Below, in pieces: positions 25,405-34,663 of a DNA stretch of 64,000 nt. This stretch comes from JAAYBF01 sp963716445 (lineage in GTDB: Bacteria > Actinomycetota > Thermoleophilia > Solirubrobacterales > Thermoleophilaceae): the NCBI GenBank assembly GCA_963716445.1, contig OY970313.1, forward strand, positions 682,001-746,000, in the 5' to 3' direction. The notes under the pieces were generated by a model. That model had not been told where the DNA came from, made no database searches, and saw nothing but the letters and a program-made list of their open reading frames with translations. Position 1 is the first letter of the stretch. Each line of letters opens with the position of its first letter. The translations under genes were made by a program, and so were the position numbers.

Positions 25405-26609
25405 CGGCCGTCGCGAACGTCGCCGCGCCCGCGGCCGACCGCGTCGAGCCGGTCGTCGCGCCACCGCCCGGCAATCCGCGCTTCCCGCTCGTCGACGCGC
25501 TGCGGGCGCTCGCCGCGCTCAGCGTGCTCGTCTACCACACGGCCTACTCGTCGGGGGCGACCGAGGCCTGGTACGGCCCGGTGGTCGGCCGGTTCGAGCT
25601 CGGCGTGGCGCTCTTCTTCGCGATCTCCGGCTTCCTGCTCTACCGCCCGTTCTTCGCCGCTCACTACGCCGGTGCGGCGCCGGTTCGCACGCGCGACTAC
25701 CTGCGCCGCCGCGTGCTGCGGATCGTGCCGGCCTACTGGCTGGCGCTCACCGTCCTGGCGGTCTATCCCGGGCTGCGGGGCGTGCTCACCGGCGACTGGT
25801 GGATCTACTACGGCTTCGGCCAGGTCTACGAGCTCGGGACGTTCGTCAACGGCATCCCGCAGGCCTGGACGCTGTGCGTCGAGGCGACCTTCTATCTCGC
25901 GCTGCCGCTCTACGCGCTCGTGCTGCGGCGCGCCCTGCGCGGGCGGACGCGTCGCGAGGTGGTGCGCGCCGAGCTGGCCGTGCTCGGCCTGCTCGCGCTC
26001 GCGTCGCTGATCTTCCGGACGCTCGCGATCGCCGCCGGGCCGACCGTCGCCTTCGCGTGGCTGCCCGGCATGTTCGGCTGGTTCGCTCCCGGCATGGCGC
26101 TTGCCGTCGTCAGCGTCGCGCTCCAGGAGCGCGAGCGGCCGTGGGCGCCGGCGGCCGCCGTGGCGCGCCGCCCGGGAGCGGTCTGGCTGGTCGCCGCCGG
26201 CGCCTTCGCCCTGCTCGCGCTGACCGTCTCGGCGCCCTCGCCCGCGGGCACGATCTACACGGAGGACGAGTCGCTTCGGATCTACACGCTCTCGGCCCTG
26301 GTGGCGGTGCTGGTGCTGCTGCCGGCCGTGCTCGGAGCCGACGGCGGAGGGGCGGTCCGGCGCCTGCTCTCGTGGCCCGCCCTCGCCTGGCTCGGCCTGA
26401 TCTCCTACGGCATCTACCTGTGGCACCACACGCTGATGAGCTGGCTCGTCGACCGTGGAGCCCACGAGTGGGCGCCCGGCGCGGGCTTCGCGACGCTGAC
26501 GGCGCTCACCGTCGTGCTGGCCGTCGCCTGCGCGGCGGGGAGCTACTACGCGGTCGAGCGTCCTCTCCTGCGCTTCAAGGACGCGCGCCGGACGCGGAGA
26601 GCGGGTTGA
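25401..26609 (+). CDS. Acyltransferase family 3 membrane protein
   Basis: 402-residue multipass acyltransferase (OafA/NodX-like). The N-terminal signature PLVDALRALAALSVLVYHTA contains the catalytic His. FFAISGFLLYRPF, RRRVLRIVPAYWLAL and LISYGIYLWHHTLMSWL are further family landmarks. It probably adds acetyl or another acyl group to the exported glycan. The GTG start overlaps the ligase-like stop, so the two are co-translated. Its end overlaps a convergent small gene by 35 bases. Confidence 0.92.
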   Translation: MTAVANVAAPAADRVEPVVAPPPGNPRFPLVDALRALAALSVLVYHTAYSSGATEAWYGPVVGRFELGVALFFAISGFLLYRPFFAAHYAGAAPVRTRDYLRRRVLRIVPAYWLALTVLAVYPGLRGVLTGDWWIYYGFGQVYELGTFVNGIPQAWTLCVEATFYLALPLYALVLRRALRGRTRREVVRAELAVLGLLALASLIFRTLAIAAGPTVAFAWLPGMFGWFAPGMALAVVSVALQERERPWAPAAAVARRPGAVWLVAAGAFALLALTVSAPSPAGTIYTEDESLRIYTLSALVAVLVLLPAVLGADGGGAVRRLLSWPALAWLGLISYGIYLWHHTLMSWLVDRGAHEWAPGAGFATLTALTVVLAVACAAGSYYAVERPLLRFKDARRTRRAG

Positions 26610-26973
26610 GCTCGGCGGCGCGTCGCGCGGCGGTCGCGGCCTCGTCGGGCGGCGCGGTGAGGGCCAGGACCGCCCATGCGGTGTAGCTATCCGGCTCGCG
26701 ACGTGCCGCAACCCGCGCGAGCCGGGCGGCCGATCGCGGCGCTCGCGCCCGCAGGCCCACGGCGATCTCGGTCAGCGGCTCGGATACCGAGCACTCGCGG
26801 ACCATCTCCTCGACGCCGCGGCGCAGCACCGGCTCGGGCGACCGCGAGGCGAGGAACGTGCGTCGCGTCGCGTCGCCGCAGCCGTCGTGCTCGCTCTCGA
26901 GCCGCGTCAGCGCCACGGCCACGGCCAGGGCGGCGACCGCGATGACCACGCGGACGATGGTCGTCGACCGCAT
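26575..26973 (-). CDS. Hypothetical protein with N-terminal anchor and helical repeat-like tail
   Basis: About 132 residues. One hydrophobic segment near the N-terminus (IVRVVIAVAALAVAVALT) precedes an extracytoplasmic part with two cysteines (DGCGDATRR, RECSVSEP). The C-terminal AARREPDSYTAWAVLALTA…AARRAAELNPLSA resembles a TPR hairpin. ATG 26973 is chosen over 26982 because TATCGT lies eight bases upstream of it. It is wedged between the acyltransferase and the AftD-like gene and overlaps both slightly. Function unknown. Confidence 0.55.
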   Translation of the reverse strand: MRSTTIVRVVIAVAALAVAVALTRLESEHDGCGDATRRTFLASRSPEPVLRRGVEEMVRECSVSEPLTEIAVGLRARAPRSAARLARVAARREPDSYTAWAVLALTAPPDEAATAARRAAELNPLSASGARP

Positions 26974-29900
26974 CGCGGCCAACGATAGTCCCGCCCCGCG
27001 CCGGCGAGCGCTCCCGTCGCTGCTCGCCGTCGCGGCCTACGCGCTCGCCTTCCGGCAGCGCCCCGGACAGCTCGCCGCCGACACGAAGATCGACCTCCAC
27101 ACCGATCCGGTCGGCTTCCTCGCCGACGCGGCGGCGGCCTGGGCGCCCTCGGGCGGGCTGGGCCAGGTGCAGGCCGGTCAGTACGCCGGCTACCTCTGGC
27201 CGATGGCGCCGTTCCACGCCGTCGGCGATCTGCTCGGCCTCGCCCCGTGGGTGACCCAGCGGCTCTGGCTCGGGACGCTGCTGGCGGTCGCCGCGTGGGG
27301 GACCGTGCGGCTGCTCGACGAGCTGCTCGACCGTCCCCGCGGCGTGCCGCATCTGGTCGCCGGGGCGGTGACGATCGCCAACCCGTACGTCGTGGTGTTC
27401 GCCAACCGCACGAGCGTCACGTTGCTCGCATACGCGCTGCTGCCATGGCTGCTGCTCTGCGTGCAGCGCGGCCTGCGCGAGCCGCGCGGCTGGTGGTGGC
27501 CGGCGGCGCTGGCGCTGCTGACGACGTCGCTCGGCGCCGGCGTCAACGCGGCCGTCGCCGGCTGGGTGCTGCTCGGCCCGGCGCTGCTGATCGCCTACGA
27601 GGTCGGGATCGGCGGGGTCGGGGGACGCGACGCTTTGCGCTTCCTCGCGCGCGCCCTGCCGCTCGCGGCGCTCGCGTCGGCGTGGTGGATCGTCCCGGTG
27701 CTGGCGCAGGTCCGCTTCGGCTTCGACTTCCTGCCGTTCACCGAGCCGGCGGGCGCGATCTGGACGTCGACGAGCATGAGCGAGAGCCTGCGCCTGATGG
27801 GCTTTTGGGTCGCCTACCTCGGCGTCGGGTACGGCCCGCAGCTGAGCCCGGCGCTCGACACCGCGCCGACGCTGCTCGACGCGCCGCTGGTCGTCGCCGC
27901 GACGCTGGTCGTTCCGGGGCTCGCGCTGGCCGGCTTCGCGTGGACGCGCCGCTGGCGCTACGGGCCCTTCTTCGCCGGCCTGCTGCTGCTCGCGCTGCTC
28001 GTGATGTTCACCGGCTTCCCCGACGGGGCGCCGCTGCGCCGCGCGCTGCACTACTCCTACGACCGCGTCGAGCTTGTGCGGTTCCTGCGCACGACCTACA
28101 AGGCGGGTCCGTTGCTGGCCATCTCGATCGCCTGCCTCGCGGGGGTCGCGGCCGGCGTGCTGTGGTCGCGGTGGCGCGGGCGACGCCTGCCGGCCGCGCT
28201 CGCGGCGATCGCCGCCGCCGTGCTGCTCGCCGGCTCGGCGTGGCCGCTGGTCCAGGGCCGCGCGGTCGACGGCCAGATCGCCTTCGACCGCGTGCCGGCG
28301 GACTGGGAGCGCGCGGCGGCCGACGTCGACCGCAACCTGCCGCGCGGGACGCGAGCGCTCGTGCTGCCGGGCCAGGTGTTCCCGTTCTACCGCTGGGGCG
28401 GCACCCAGGACGCGATCCTGCCGGCGCTCACGGACCGCCCGGTGGCCGTGCGCGGCGTCGTCCCCTACGCCGACCCGCGCGCGGTCGACCTGCTCTGGAG
28501 CACCGACGCGCTCGCCCAGGGCCGGCGGACGCTCCCGGGACAGCTCGCGCCGCTGATCCGGCTGATCGGCGCCGGCCAGGTGATCTCGGCGAGCGACGAC
28601 GACCGCCACCGCAGCGGCGCCGTGGCGGCCCGGGCGGCGGCCGCGCAGCTCCGGCGCGGCGCCGGCCTCGACGAGCCCGACCGCCGCTTCGGCGCCGTGC
28701 GGCGCTACGCGATTCCGGACTCGCCGGGCCTGGTGCGCGTCCACTCGCTCGCCGCGCCGCTGGTCGTCGACGGCTCGGCCGGCGCGCTGACGGGACTGGC
28801 GGCGCTCGGCGGGCTCCCCGACGACCGCGCGCTGCTCTACGCGGGCGACCTCTCCGCCGGCGAGCTGCGCCGCGCCGCGCGCTCGGGGGCGGAGATCGTC
28901 ATCAGCGACTCGAACCGCCGGCGCGCGATCGTGGCGTCGCAGCCGCGCCAGGCGGAGGGCGCCACGCTCGCCGCCGGCGACCCGCTTCCCGACGACGCGG
29001 CGGTGCTCGATCCGTTCGCCGACCGCGGCGCCGCGGCGCAGACGGTTGCGGTCTACGAGGGCGCCCGCTCGATCCGCGCGCCGTTCTCGCCCTCGTTCGT
29101 CCAGTTCCCCGAGCACCGGCCCTACGCGGCGTTCGACGGCGATCCGGGCACCTGGTGGAGCGCGGAGCGCAACTTCGACGACGACCGCCGCTGGATCGAG
29201 ATCGACTTCGGCCGTCCCGTGTACGCGCGGGAGATCGAGCTGCTTCCCCAGCGCGAGGCGCGCACCGAGCTGCGCGCGGTCGAGATCGGCGGCCGCCGGC
29301 ACGCCCTGCGGCCCGGCTGGAACCGGCTGGCCGTCGAGCTGCGCGGCGCGCGCCGGCTGCGGATCGCGATCGCCGCCGTCGACGGGCCGCCGGAGCGCCG
29401 GACGCGCGGACCCGGGGCGATCGCCGAGGTGCGAGTCCCCGGCGTACGCGTGCGCGAGCGGCTGCGACCGCCGGTCGTCGCGTCGAGCGCCCTCGCGGGC
29501 GAGCCGCTGCGGTCGAGCGGGCTCGCCTTCCTGTTCGAGCGGACGACCGGCGACGACCCGTTCGGCCGTGCCCCCGCCCCCGGCCCGGACTCGACCTCGG
29601 TGCCGGCGGGCGACAGCCAGAGCGCCGCGCTGGTCGCCGCCGCCGGCGACGGAGAGCGCGAGATCACGCGTCGTGTCACGGCTCCGGCCGCGCGCTCCTG
29701 GCGGGCCGACGGCTGGGTCTCGACCGAGCCGCGCGAGCTGTCGTCGCCCGCGCTCGAGCGGCTCGCGGGTCCGCGGGGGAGGCTCGCGGCGCCGTGCGGC
29801 TCCGTCGCGGCGAGGGTGTCGGTCGCCGGCCGCGCCTCGGCCGTCGGCGATCGGTCCCGACCCGCTCGGTCGCGGCGAACGGCCGTCCTGCGCATGCGCC

Positions 29901-30859
29901 CCCAGGGCAGCGCCGCGGACCTGCGCTCCGGCCGGCCGCTGCGGGCCGTGGCGTGCGGGCCGCCCGTCCGCCTGTCCGCCGGTGAGCTGATCGTGCGCAG
30001 CCCGTCGGCCGACCTGCGCGTCGACCTGCTGCGCCTGAGGTCGCCGGCGCCCGAGCCGTCCGCGCCGCCGCGACCGGCCGGCCGCGTGCTCGACCGCGGC
30101 GGCGACGGGCTCGGCGAGCGCGACGGGGTTCGGGTCGCGCTCGACGAGCCCGCCCGGCTGGTGCTCGCCGAGAGCTTCAACCGCGGCTGGCGCGCCGAGT
30201 GCGACGGACGCGACCTCGGCGAGCCGCGTCCCGTCGACGGCTTCGCCAACGGCTGGCGCGCGCCGCGCGACTGCCGCGACGTGCGCTTCGCCTTCGCGCC
30301 GCAGCGAGCGATCGACGCCGGCTACGTCGTCTCCGCGATCGCCTGCGCCGGCCTCCTGGTCCTGCTCGCCGTCGGCGGGTGGCGCCGACGGCGCTCCCCC
30401 GATCGCGCCGTCCGCGCCATGCCGCACGACGCCGGCATCGGCGCCTGGCGGATCGTGCCGGCGACCGCGACGGACGGCTCTCCGCGCCCGGCTCGCGGCT
30501 CGCCCGTCCCGCTCCGCCGCGCGCTCGCGATCGGCCTCGCCGCGGCGCTGGCGGGCGGCTTCCTGTTCGCGATCCGCGCCGGCGTCGTCATCGGCCCGGC
30601 GGTGGCGCTGCTGCTCTGGCGCGGGGTTGGCGCCGCTCCGCTCGCGATCGCCGCGGGAATCCTCGCCGGCCTCGTGCTGCCGGCGATCTACCTGCTCTTC
30701 CCCGCCGGCGACGGCCGCGGCTTCAACTCCGAGTACGCGTCCGACCTGCTCGGCGCCCACTGGGTCGCGGTCGCCGTCTGGGTGCTCTTCGCGCTCGCGC
30801 TCAGTAGGGCCATCCCTCGGCGCCGAGCAGCCGCGCCGCCCGCCGCAGACGGAGGCTGA
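26942..30859 (+). CDS. AftD-like alpha-arabinofuranosyltransferase
   Basis: About 1305 residues, matching the large size of mycobacterial AftD. The N-terminal GT-C part contains QLAADTKIDLHTDPVGFLAD, GQYAGYLWPMAPFHAVGDLL and PWVTQRLWLGTLL, which line up with the AftD DTKxDL…P…YGYL/FP…WVxQRLW pattern. A long extracytoplasmic region includes an F5/8 type C-like carbohydrate-binding module (PYAAFDGDPGTWWSAE, WIEIDFGRPVYAREIELL) near residues 720-780. Two or more hydrophobic segments close the protein. AftD branches the arabinan of arabinogalactan/lipoarabinomannan. Start is uncertain (ATG 26942 or 26957); either overlaps the divergent small gene. The end overlaps a convergent methyltransferase gene by 59 bases. 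Confidence 0.82.
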   Translation: MTTRTMVVDRIAANDSPAPRRRALPSLLAVAAYALAFRQRPGQLAADTKIDLHTDPVGFLADAAAAWAPSGGLGQVQAGQYAGYLWPMAPFHAVGDLLGLAPWVTQRLWLGTLLAVAAWGTVRLLDELLDRPRGVPHLVAGAVTIANPYVVVFANRTSVTLLAYALLPWLLLCVQRGLREPRGWWWPAALALLTTSLGAGVNAAVAGWVLLGPALLIAYEVGIGGVGGRDALRFLARALPLAALASAWWIVPVLAQVRFGFDFLPFTEPAGAIWTSTSMSESLRLMGFWVAYLGVGYGPQLSPALDTAPTLLDAPLVVAATLVVPGLALAGFAWTRRWRYGPFFAGLLLLALLVMFTGFPDGAPLRRALHYSYDRVELVRFLRTTYKAGPLLAISIACLAGVAAGVLWSRWRGRRLPAALAAIAAAVLLAGSAWPLVQGRAVDGQIAFDRVPADWERAAADVDRNLPRGTRALVLPGQVFPFYRWGGTQDAILPALTDRPVAVRGVVPYADPRAVDLLWSTDALAQGRRTLPGQLAPLIRLIGAGQVISASDDDRHRSGAVAARAAAAQLRRGAGLDEPDRRFGAVRRYAIPDSPGLVRVHSLAAPLVVDGSAGALTGLAALGGLPDDRALLYAGDLSAGELRRAARSGAEIVISDSNRRRAIVASQPRQAEGATLAAGDPLPDDAAVLDPFADRGAAAQTVAVYEGARSIRAPFSPSFVQFPEHRPYAAFDGDPGTWWSAERNFDDDRRWIEIDFGRPVYAREIELLPQREARTELRAVEIGGRRHALRPGWNRLAVELRGARRLRIAIAAVDGPPERRTRGPGAIAEVRVPGVRVRERLRPPVVASSALAGEPLRSSGLAFLFERTTGDDPFGRAPAPGPDSTSVPAGDSQSAALVAAAGDGEREITRRVTAPAARSWRADGWVSTEPRELSSPALERLAGPRGRLAAPCGSVAARVSVAGRASAVGDRSRPARSRRTAVLRMRPQGSAADLRSGRPLRAVACGPPVRLSAGELIVRSPSADLRVDLLRLRSPAPEPSAPPRPAGRVLDRGGDGLGERDGVRVALDEPARLVLAESFNRGWRAECDGRDLGEPRPVDGFANGWRAPRDCRDVRFAFAPQRAIDAGYVVSAIACAGLLVLLAVGGWRRRRSPDRAVRAMPHDAGIGAWRIVPATATDGSPRPARGSPVPLRRALAIGLAAALAGGFLFAIRAGVVIGPAVALLLWRGVGAAPLAIAAGILAGLVLPAIYLLFPAGDGRGFNSEYASDLLGAHWVAVAVWVLFALALSRAIPRRRAAAPPAADGG
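26982..26987 (-). promoter_or_regulatory. -10 box, leaderless promoter of the small hypothetical gene
   Basis: On the minus strand TATCGT lies 8 bases before the ATG at 26973. It lies within the 5' part of the AftD-like coding region. Confidence 0.4.
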
Positions 30860-31556
30860 GCAGCAGCTTGACGAGCAGGTTGCGCGCGAGCCACGGCAGC
30901 TCCGCGAGCTGGTGCAGCGCGTTGCGCGCCCGCTCGCCGCCCTGCAGGCGCTCGCGGCGGTATGCGGCGAGCGATCCCTCACGGCCGAGGTAGCGGAAGC
31001 GATCGGAGAGGACGAGCAGCCGCAGCTGGGCGCCGGTCACGCCGATCGAGCTGAACGCGTCGTGGATCAGCATCCGCCCGCCGGGACGGACGCGAGCGCC
31101 CCAGCCGGCGAGGTCGTCGCGCGCGGGGGCGTAGCGGTGAGCGCCGTCGACGTGGAGCAGGTCGATCTCCCCGTCGACGCGCGCGTGCGCGCGCGCCGAC
31201 GGCAGGCGGACGTGCTCGATCCGCTCGAGCACGCCGGCGGCGGCGAGGTTGGCGCGGAAGGCGGCGTTGTCGCGCTCGCCGTCCGCGGCGCTGCCGTGGA
31301 TCTCCCCCGGGCCGCGATCGCCGCCGGCGTGCGGGTCGATCGCCACGACTCGCGCCTCCGCGGGCGCCGCCGACGCGAGCACGATCGCCGACCGTCCGCG
31401 GTAGCTGCCGATCTCCACGACCGTCGCCGCGGCCGGCAGCTCGCGCGCCGCGTCCCAGAGGCGCCGCAGCTGCGCGTCGGTCATCCAGCCCTCGACGCCG
31501 CGCACGGCCGCGAGCGCGTCGGCGAAGCTCGTCGCGCGATTCCCGGACGGGCTCAT
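30801..31556 (-). CDS. Class I SAM-dependent methyltransferase (Methyltransf_24-like)
   Basis: 251 residues. The SAM-binding motif I is VVEIGSYRGRSAIVLA, followed by RVVAIDPHAGGD (acidic loop) and EIDLLHVDGAHRYAPARDDL, the arrangement seen in CmcI/Methyltransf_24 proteins of glycan and antibiotic clusters. The C-terminal 60 residues are basic and may bind membrane. The ATG overlaps the stop of the upstream methyltransferase (ATGA). Probable role: O-methylation of a surface glycan sugar. Confidence 0.82.
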   Translation of the reverse strand: MSPSGNRATSFADALAAVRGVEGWMTDAQLRRLWDAARELPAAATVVEIGSYRGRSAIVLASAAPAEARVVAIDPHAGGDRGPGEIHGSAADGERDNAAFRANLAAAGVLERIEHVRLPSARAHARVDGEIDLLHVDGAHRYAPARDDLAGWGARVRPGGRMLIHDAFSSIGVTGAQLRLLVLSDRFRYLGREGSLAAYRRERLQGGERARNALHQLAELPWLARNLLVKLLLSLRLRRAARLLGAEGWPY

Positions 31557-32257
31557 CGCTTGCGCGCCCGGATCACGCAGTTCCAGGTCAGCAGCTCGCG
31601 CAGGACCGGCACGCGGCAGATCGGCGCCGCCCACGGCCAGTAGCGCGGCTCGACGCGCTCGATCTCGAGCCGCGGGCGCTCGCGCGCCAGCCGCAGCGTC
31701 GGCCCGATGTGGCAGGCCCACAGCCCGTCGCCGTAGGCGTTCTTGCGCGGACGACCGTGACGCCGCTCGTACAGCCGCGGCCCGAGCCGCGGTCCGAGGT
31801 ACTGGTACGGCGTCATGTCGTGGCCGCCCCACGGCGAGTACCAGTTCGTCCACGAGACGTACGCCCAGCCGCCGGGCCGCAGCACGCGCTCGATCTCGCG
31901 CAGCACCGGCGCGGCGTCGGGCGTGTGCTCGAGCAGGTTCGAGCAGAGGACGCCGTCGACCGAGCCGTCCGCCAGCGGCAGCGCCCCGGCGTCGGCGAGC
32001 AGCGCCCCCTCCGGCGGACCGCCGGCGAGCGCCATCTCCTCGGCGGAGCTGTCGACCGGGACGACGTCGGCGCCGCGCGCCCGCAGCGCGGCGGTGTAGA
32101 AGCCCGGTCCGCAGCCGAGGTCGGCGACGCGGGCTCCGCGCAGCGGTCCGTGACGGCGGTCGAGGTCGGCGGCGGTCTCGGCCGCGAGCAGCGAGTAGAA
32201 GGGGGCCGGGTCTTCGCGCTCACGTCGGAACAGCCGCCACTTCTCGAGCATGCTCAC
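31553..32257 (-). CDS. Class I SAM-dependent methyltransferase (Methyltransf_11-like)
   Basis: 234 residues. Motif I is RVADLGCGPGFYTAAL; VVPVDSSAEEM, GALLADAGALPLADGSVDGVLCSNLLEHTPD and REIERVLRPGGWAYVSWTN follow, as in methyltransferase domain 11. The GTG start at 32257 overlaps the stop of the glycosyltransferase-flippase fusion gene by four bases. Three leftward genes (fusion protein and two methyltransferases) therefore form one coupled unit, which suggests the methylations act on the product flipped by the fusion protein. Confidence 0.85.
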   Translation of the reverse strand: MSMLEKWRLFRREREDPAPFYSLLAAETAADLDRRHGPLRGARVADLGCGPGFYTAALRARGADVVPVDSSAEEMALAGGPPEGALLADAGALPLADGSVDGVLCSNLLEHTPDAAPVLREIERVLRPGGWAYVSWTNWYSPWGGHDMTPYQYLGPRLGPRLYERRHGRPRKNAYGDGLWACHIGPTLRLARERPRLEIERVEPRYWPWAAPICRVPVLRELLTWNCVIRARKR

Positions 32258-34584
32258 GCCGTGAGCGTCCCCCTCGCCCGCAGCGACAGCGCCAGCATCG
32301 TCGTGGCGCAGAAGACCTGGAGGCCGAGCAGGACCAGCGCGACGTCGGTCAGGTCGGCGCCGACGAGCGCGAGCAGCGCGACCTCGAGCGCGGCCGCGAC
32401 CGCCAGCACCCAGACGAACCGAGAGCGCCCGAGCGCGAGCAGGTACTGGACGGCGAGGTAGGCGCAGGCGAGCAGCGCCATCGCCAGCCCGAGCCACGGC
32501 AGCGCGCCGGTGGCGCCGGTCAGGTCGGGCCCGAAGACCGTACGCAGCAACGGCTCGGCGGCGACCGCGTAGAGCGCGACCATCGGCAGCGCCGCGGCGC
32601 CGATCAGGACGAGCGTGCGAACGAGCACCGGCCGCGGGTCGACGCCCGCGTGGCTGCGCCGCGCGGCCTCGGGGAGCAGGTACATGCCGAGCCCGATCGC
32701 CACCCAGATGATCGCCTTGGCGGCGACGGCGGCGACTCCGTAGGAGCCGGCGAGCTCGTCCGAGACCTCGTGCTTGACGACGATCACGTGGACCTCCTGG
32801 AGCGCGAACAGGAGCGTCAGCCCGACGACCGGTATCCACGCGCCCGCGAGCAGGTCGAGCAGCGGCCGGCGGTCGCGGCGCGCGGGCAGCTCGCGCGCGA
32901 GCGGGCGCGCCAGGACGAGCGCGACGGCGACCAGCGCGAGCGGCGTCGCGAGGAAAGCTCCGGTGACGTCGAGACCGGCGAGCACGAGCACGACGCCGAA
33001 GGCGAGCCGCGCCAGCGCCTCCCCGATCAGGCTGCCGGCCACGACCCGGTAGCGCTGGTAGCCCTGAAGCGCTCCTCGCTCGACCGACACGATCATCCAC
33101 AGGAACGCGCAGACCGGCACGGCCGCCGCGGCCCACACCTGGTCGACGTTGAGGATCGCTCCGAGCACGTCGCGCAACGCGACGGCGACGACGGCCGCCA
33201 GGACCGCGCCGAGGGCGATTCGCGAGATCCAGTGCCGTACGCCCGCGCCGCCGCCGTGAGCGCCCGAGCTGATCTCGCGCGCGACTGCGATCTGCAGCGC
33301 CGAGCCCGGGACCATCAGGATGATGAAGGCCGACAGCAGCGCGGCCAGCGACCCGTAGCCGGACGCTCCGAGCAGCCGGGCGAAGACGACGGTGAAGACG
33401 AGCGCGACCACGTTGCTCGCGATCACGGCCGCCGCGAGCCCGCCGGCGCGTCCGAAGTCGCTGCGGGCGACGTCCGAGAGCGACCGCCGCGGGGCCCGAG
33501 AGCCGGCGCGCTCGGCCTCGAGCGCGGCGAGGCTCGCCGCCGCGGTCGCGTCCCACGTGAGCTCGCCGGCCCGTCGCCGCGCGTTCTCGCCGAGCCGCTC
33601 GCGCAGCTCCGGATCCTCGACGACCCGCGCGACCGCGTCGCGGAGCCCGGCCGGGTCGGGCGCGAGCAGGCCGGTCTGCTCGTGGACGATCGACTCGCGC
33701 AGCCCGCCCTCGGCGATCGCGACGCTCGGGGTTCCGCAGGCGGCCGCCTCCATGACGGTCAGGCACCAGCCCTCGTTCGAGGAGGCCGTCACGTTGACCC
33801 AGGCGCCGGCCAGCAGCTCGCGCTTGCGCCGCTCGCTGACGTGGCCGTGCAGGCGCACGCGATCGCCCAGGCCGCGGCGCGCTATCTCGCGCTCGAGCTC
33901 CTCGCGATGCTCGCCGTCGCCGGCGATGTCGAGCCGTGCCTCCGGCAGGCGGTCGAGCGTGTCGAGCACCAGCTCGATCCGCTTGTAGCGCTTCAGCCGC
34001 CCGAGGTAGAGCAGCGTCGGCTCCCCGGCGCGCGTCCCGGGCCCGAGCGCCTCGCCGTCGACCCCGTTGCGCACTACCTCGATCGACTCATCGGGCACGC
34101 CGTGCTCGGCGATCTCCGCGGCGGTCGACTCGGACACCGTCAGGAAGCGCGCGCGGCGGTAGAGCAGGCGCAACGGCAGCGTCTCGAGCAGCAGCGCCGC
34201 GAGCCGGCCGCGCCGCCGGCCCATCTCCTCGACGTAGTGGCGGCGGTGGATGTGGTGGACGAGCACCATGCGCGGCGTGCGCAGCCACAACGGCGTGAGG
34301 AACGTCACCCCGTTGACCAGCTCGAGCACGACGTCGGCGTCGCGGACCAGTCCCCGCCACTGGCGCCAGATCGCCCGCGGGAAGACCGTCGAGCGCCCTC
34401 CCATGCGATGGATCGTCAAGCGCCCGTCGCGGTACAGCGGCCGCGCTCCCGGATAGGAGCAGCAGATCACCGAGACCCTGTGGCCGGCGCTCAGCCAGCG
34501 CACGGCCTGCTCGCGCAGATTGGCGCCGCTTCCGCCCGCTTGGGGGTGCGTCCAATCGCGATCCGCGAGCACGAGTACGTGCAC
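32254..34584 (-). CDS. Glycosyltransferase family 4 - polysaccharide flippase fusion
   Basis: 776-residue two-part protein. Residues 1-370 are a GT-B glycosyltransferase: LVLADRDWTHPQAGGSGANL, LLYLGRLKRYKRIELVLDTL, and donor-site SSNEGWCLTVMEAAACGTPSVAI. Residues 385-776 are a Wzx/MATE-like exporter with about 12 hydrophobic segments, starting AAAVIASNVVALVFTVVFARLLGASGYGSLA. The two halves are joined by a short charged linker (ERAGSRAPRRSLSDVARSD). No stop, frameshift or internal start separates them. The fusion would couple the last cytoplasmic sugar transfer to translocation. The start is GTG at 34584. Confidence 0.87.
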   Translation of the reverse strand: MHVLVLADRDWTHPQAGGSGANLREQAVRWLSAGHRVSVICCSYPGARPLYRDGRLTIHRMGGRSTVFPRAIWRQWRGLVRDADVVLELVNGVTFLTPLWLRTPRMVLVHHIHRRHYVEEMGRRRGRLAALLLETLPLRLLYRRARFLTVSESTAAEIAEHGVPDESIEVVRNGVDGEALGPGTRAGEPTLLYLGRLKRYKRIELVLDTLDRLPEARLDIAGDGEHREELEREIARRGLGDRVRLHGHVSERRKRELLAGAWVNVTASSNEGWCLTVMEAAACGTPSVAIAEGGLRESIVHEQTGLLAPDPAGLRDAVARVVEDPELRERLGENARRRAGELTWDATAAASLAALEAERAGSRAPRRSLSDVARSDFGRAGGLAAAVIASNVVALVFTVVFARLLGASGYGSLAALLSAFIILMVPGSALQIAVAREISSGAHGGGAGVRHWISRIALGAVLAAVVAVALRDVLGAILNVDQVWAAAAVPVCAFLWMIVSVERGALQGYQRYRVVAGSLIGEALARLAFGVVLVLAGLDVTGAFLATPLALVAVALVLARPLARELPARRDRRPLLDLLAGAWIPVVGLTLLFALQEVHVIVVKHEVSDELAGSYGVAAVAAKAIIWVAIGLGMYLLPEAARRSHAGVDPRPVLVRTLVLIGAAALPMVALYAVAAEPLLRTVFGPDLTGATGALPWLGLAMALLACAYLAVQYLLALGRSRFVWVLAVAAALEVALLALVGADLTDVALVLLGLQVFCATTMLALSLRARGTLTA

Positions 34585-34649
34585 TTACCATGGCTGCCCG
34601 GAGCCTACCCGCGTAAGCCGCCGCCGCGTCCAACGTGGGACCCAGCCTC

Positions 34650-34655
34650 TATCCT
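34650..34655 (+). promoter_or_regulatory. -10 box of a leaderless promoter for the M20 peptidase gene
   Basis: TATCCT lies 8 bases before the GTG at 34664. It sits in the intergenic space between divergent genes. Confidence 0.5.
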
Positions 34656-34663
34656 GCGCGGAC

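Noticed and set aside
26687..30982. Very long minus-strand open frame opposite the AftD-like gene
   Set aside because: A frame of over 1400 codons with Arg/Glu/Gly-rich, low-complexity translation and no domain; it is a by-product of high GC on the strand opposite a real gene. Many others in the window were dropped for the same reason.
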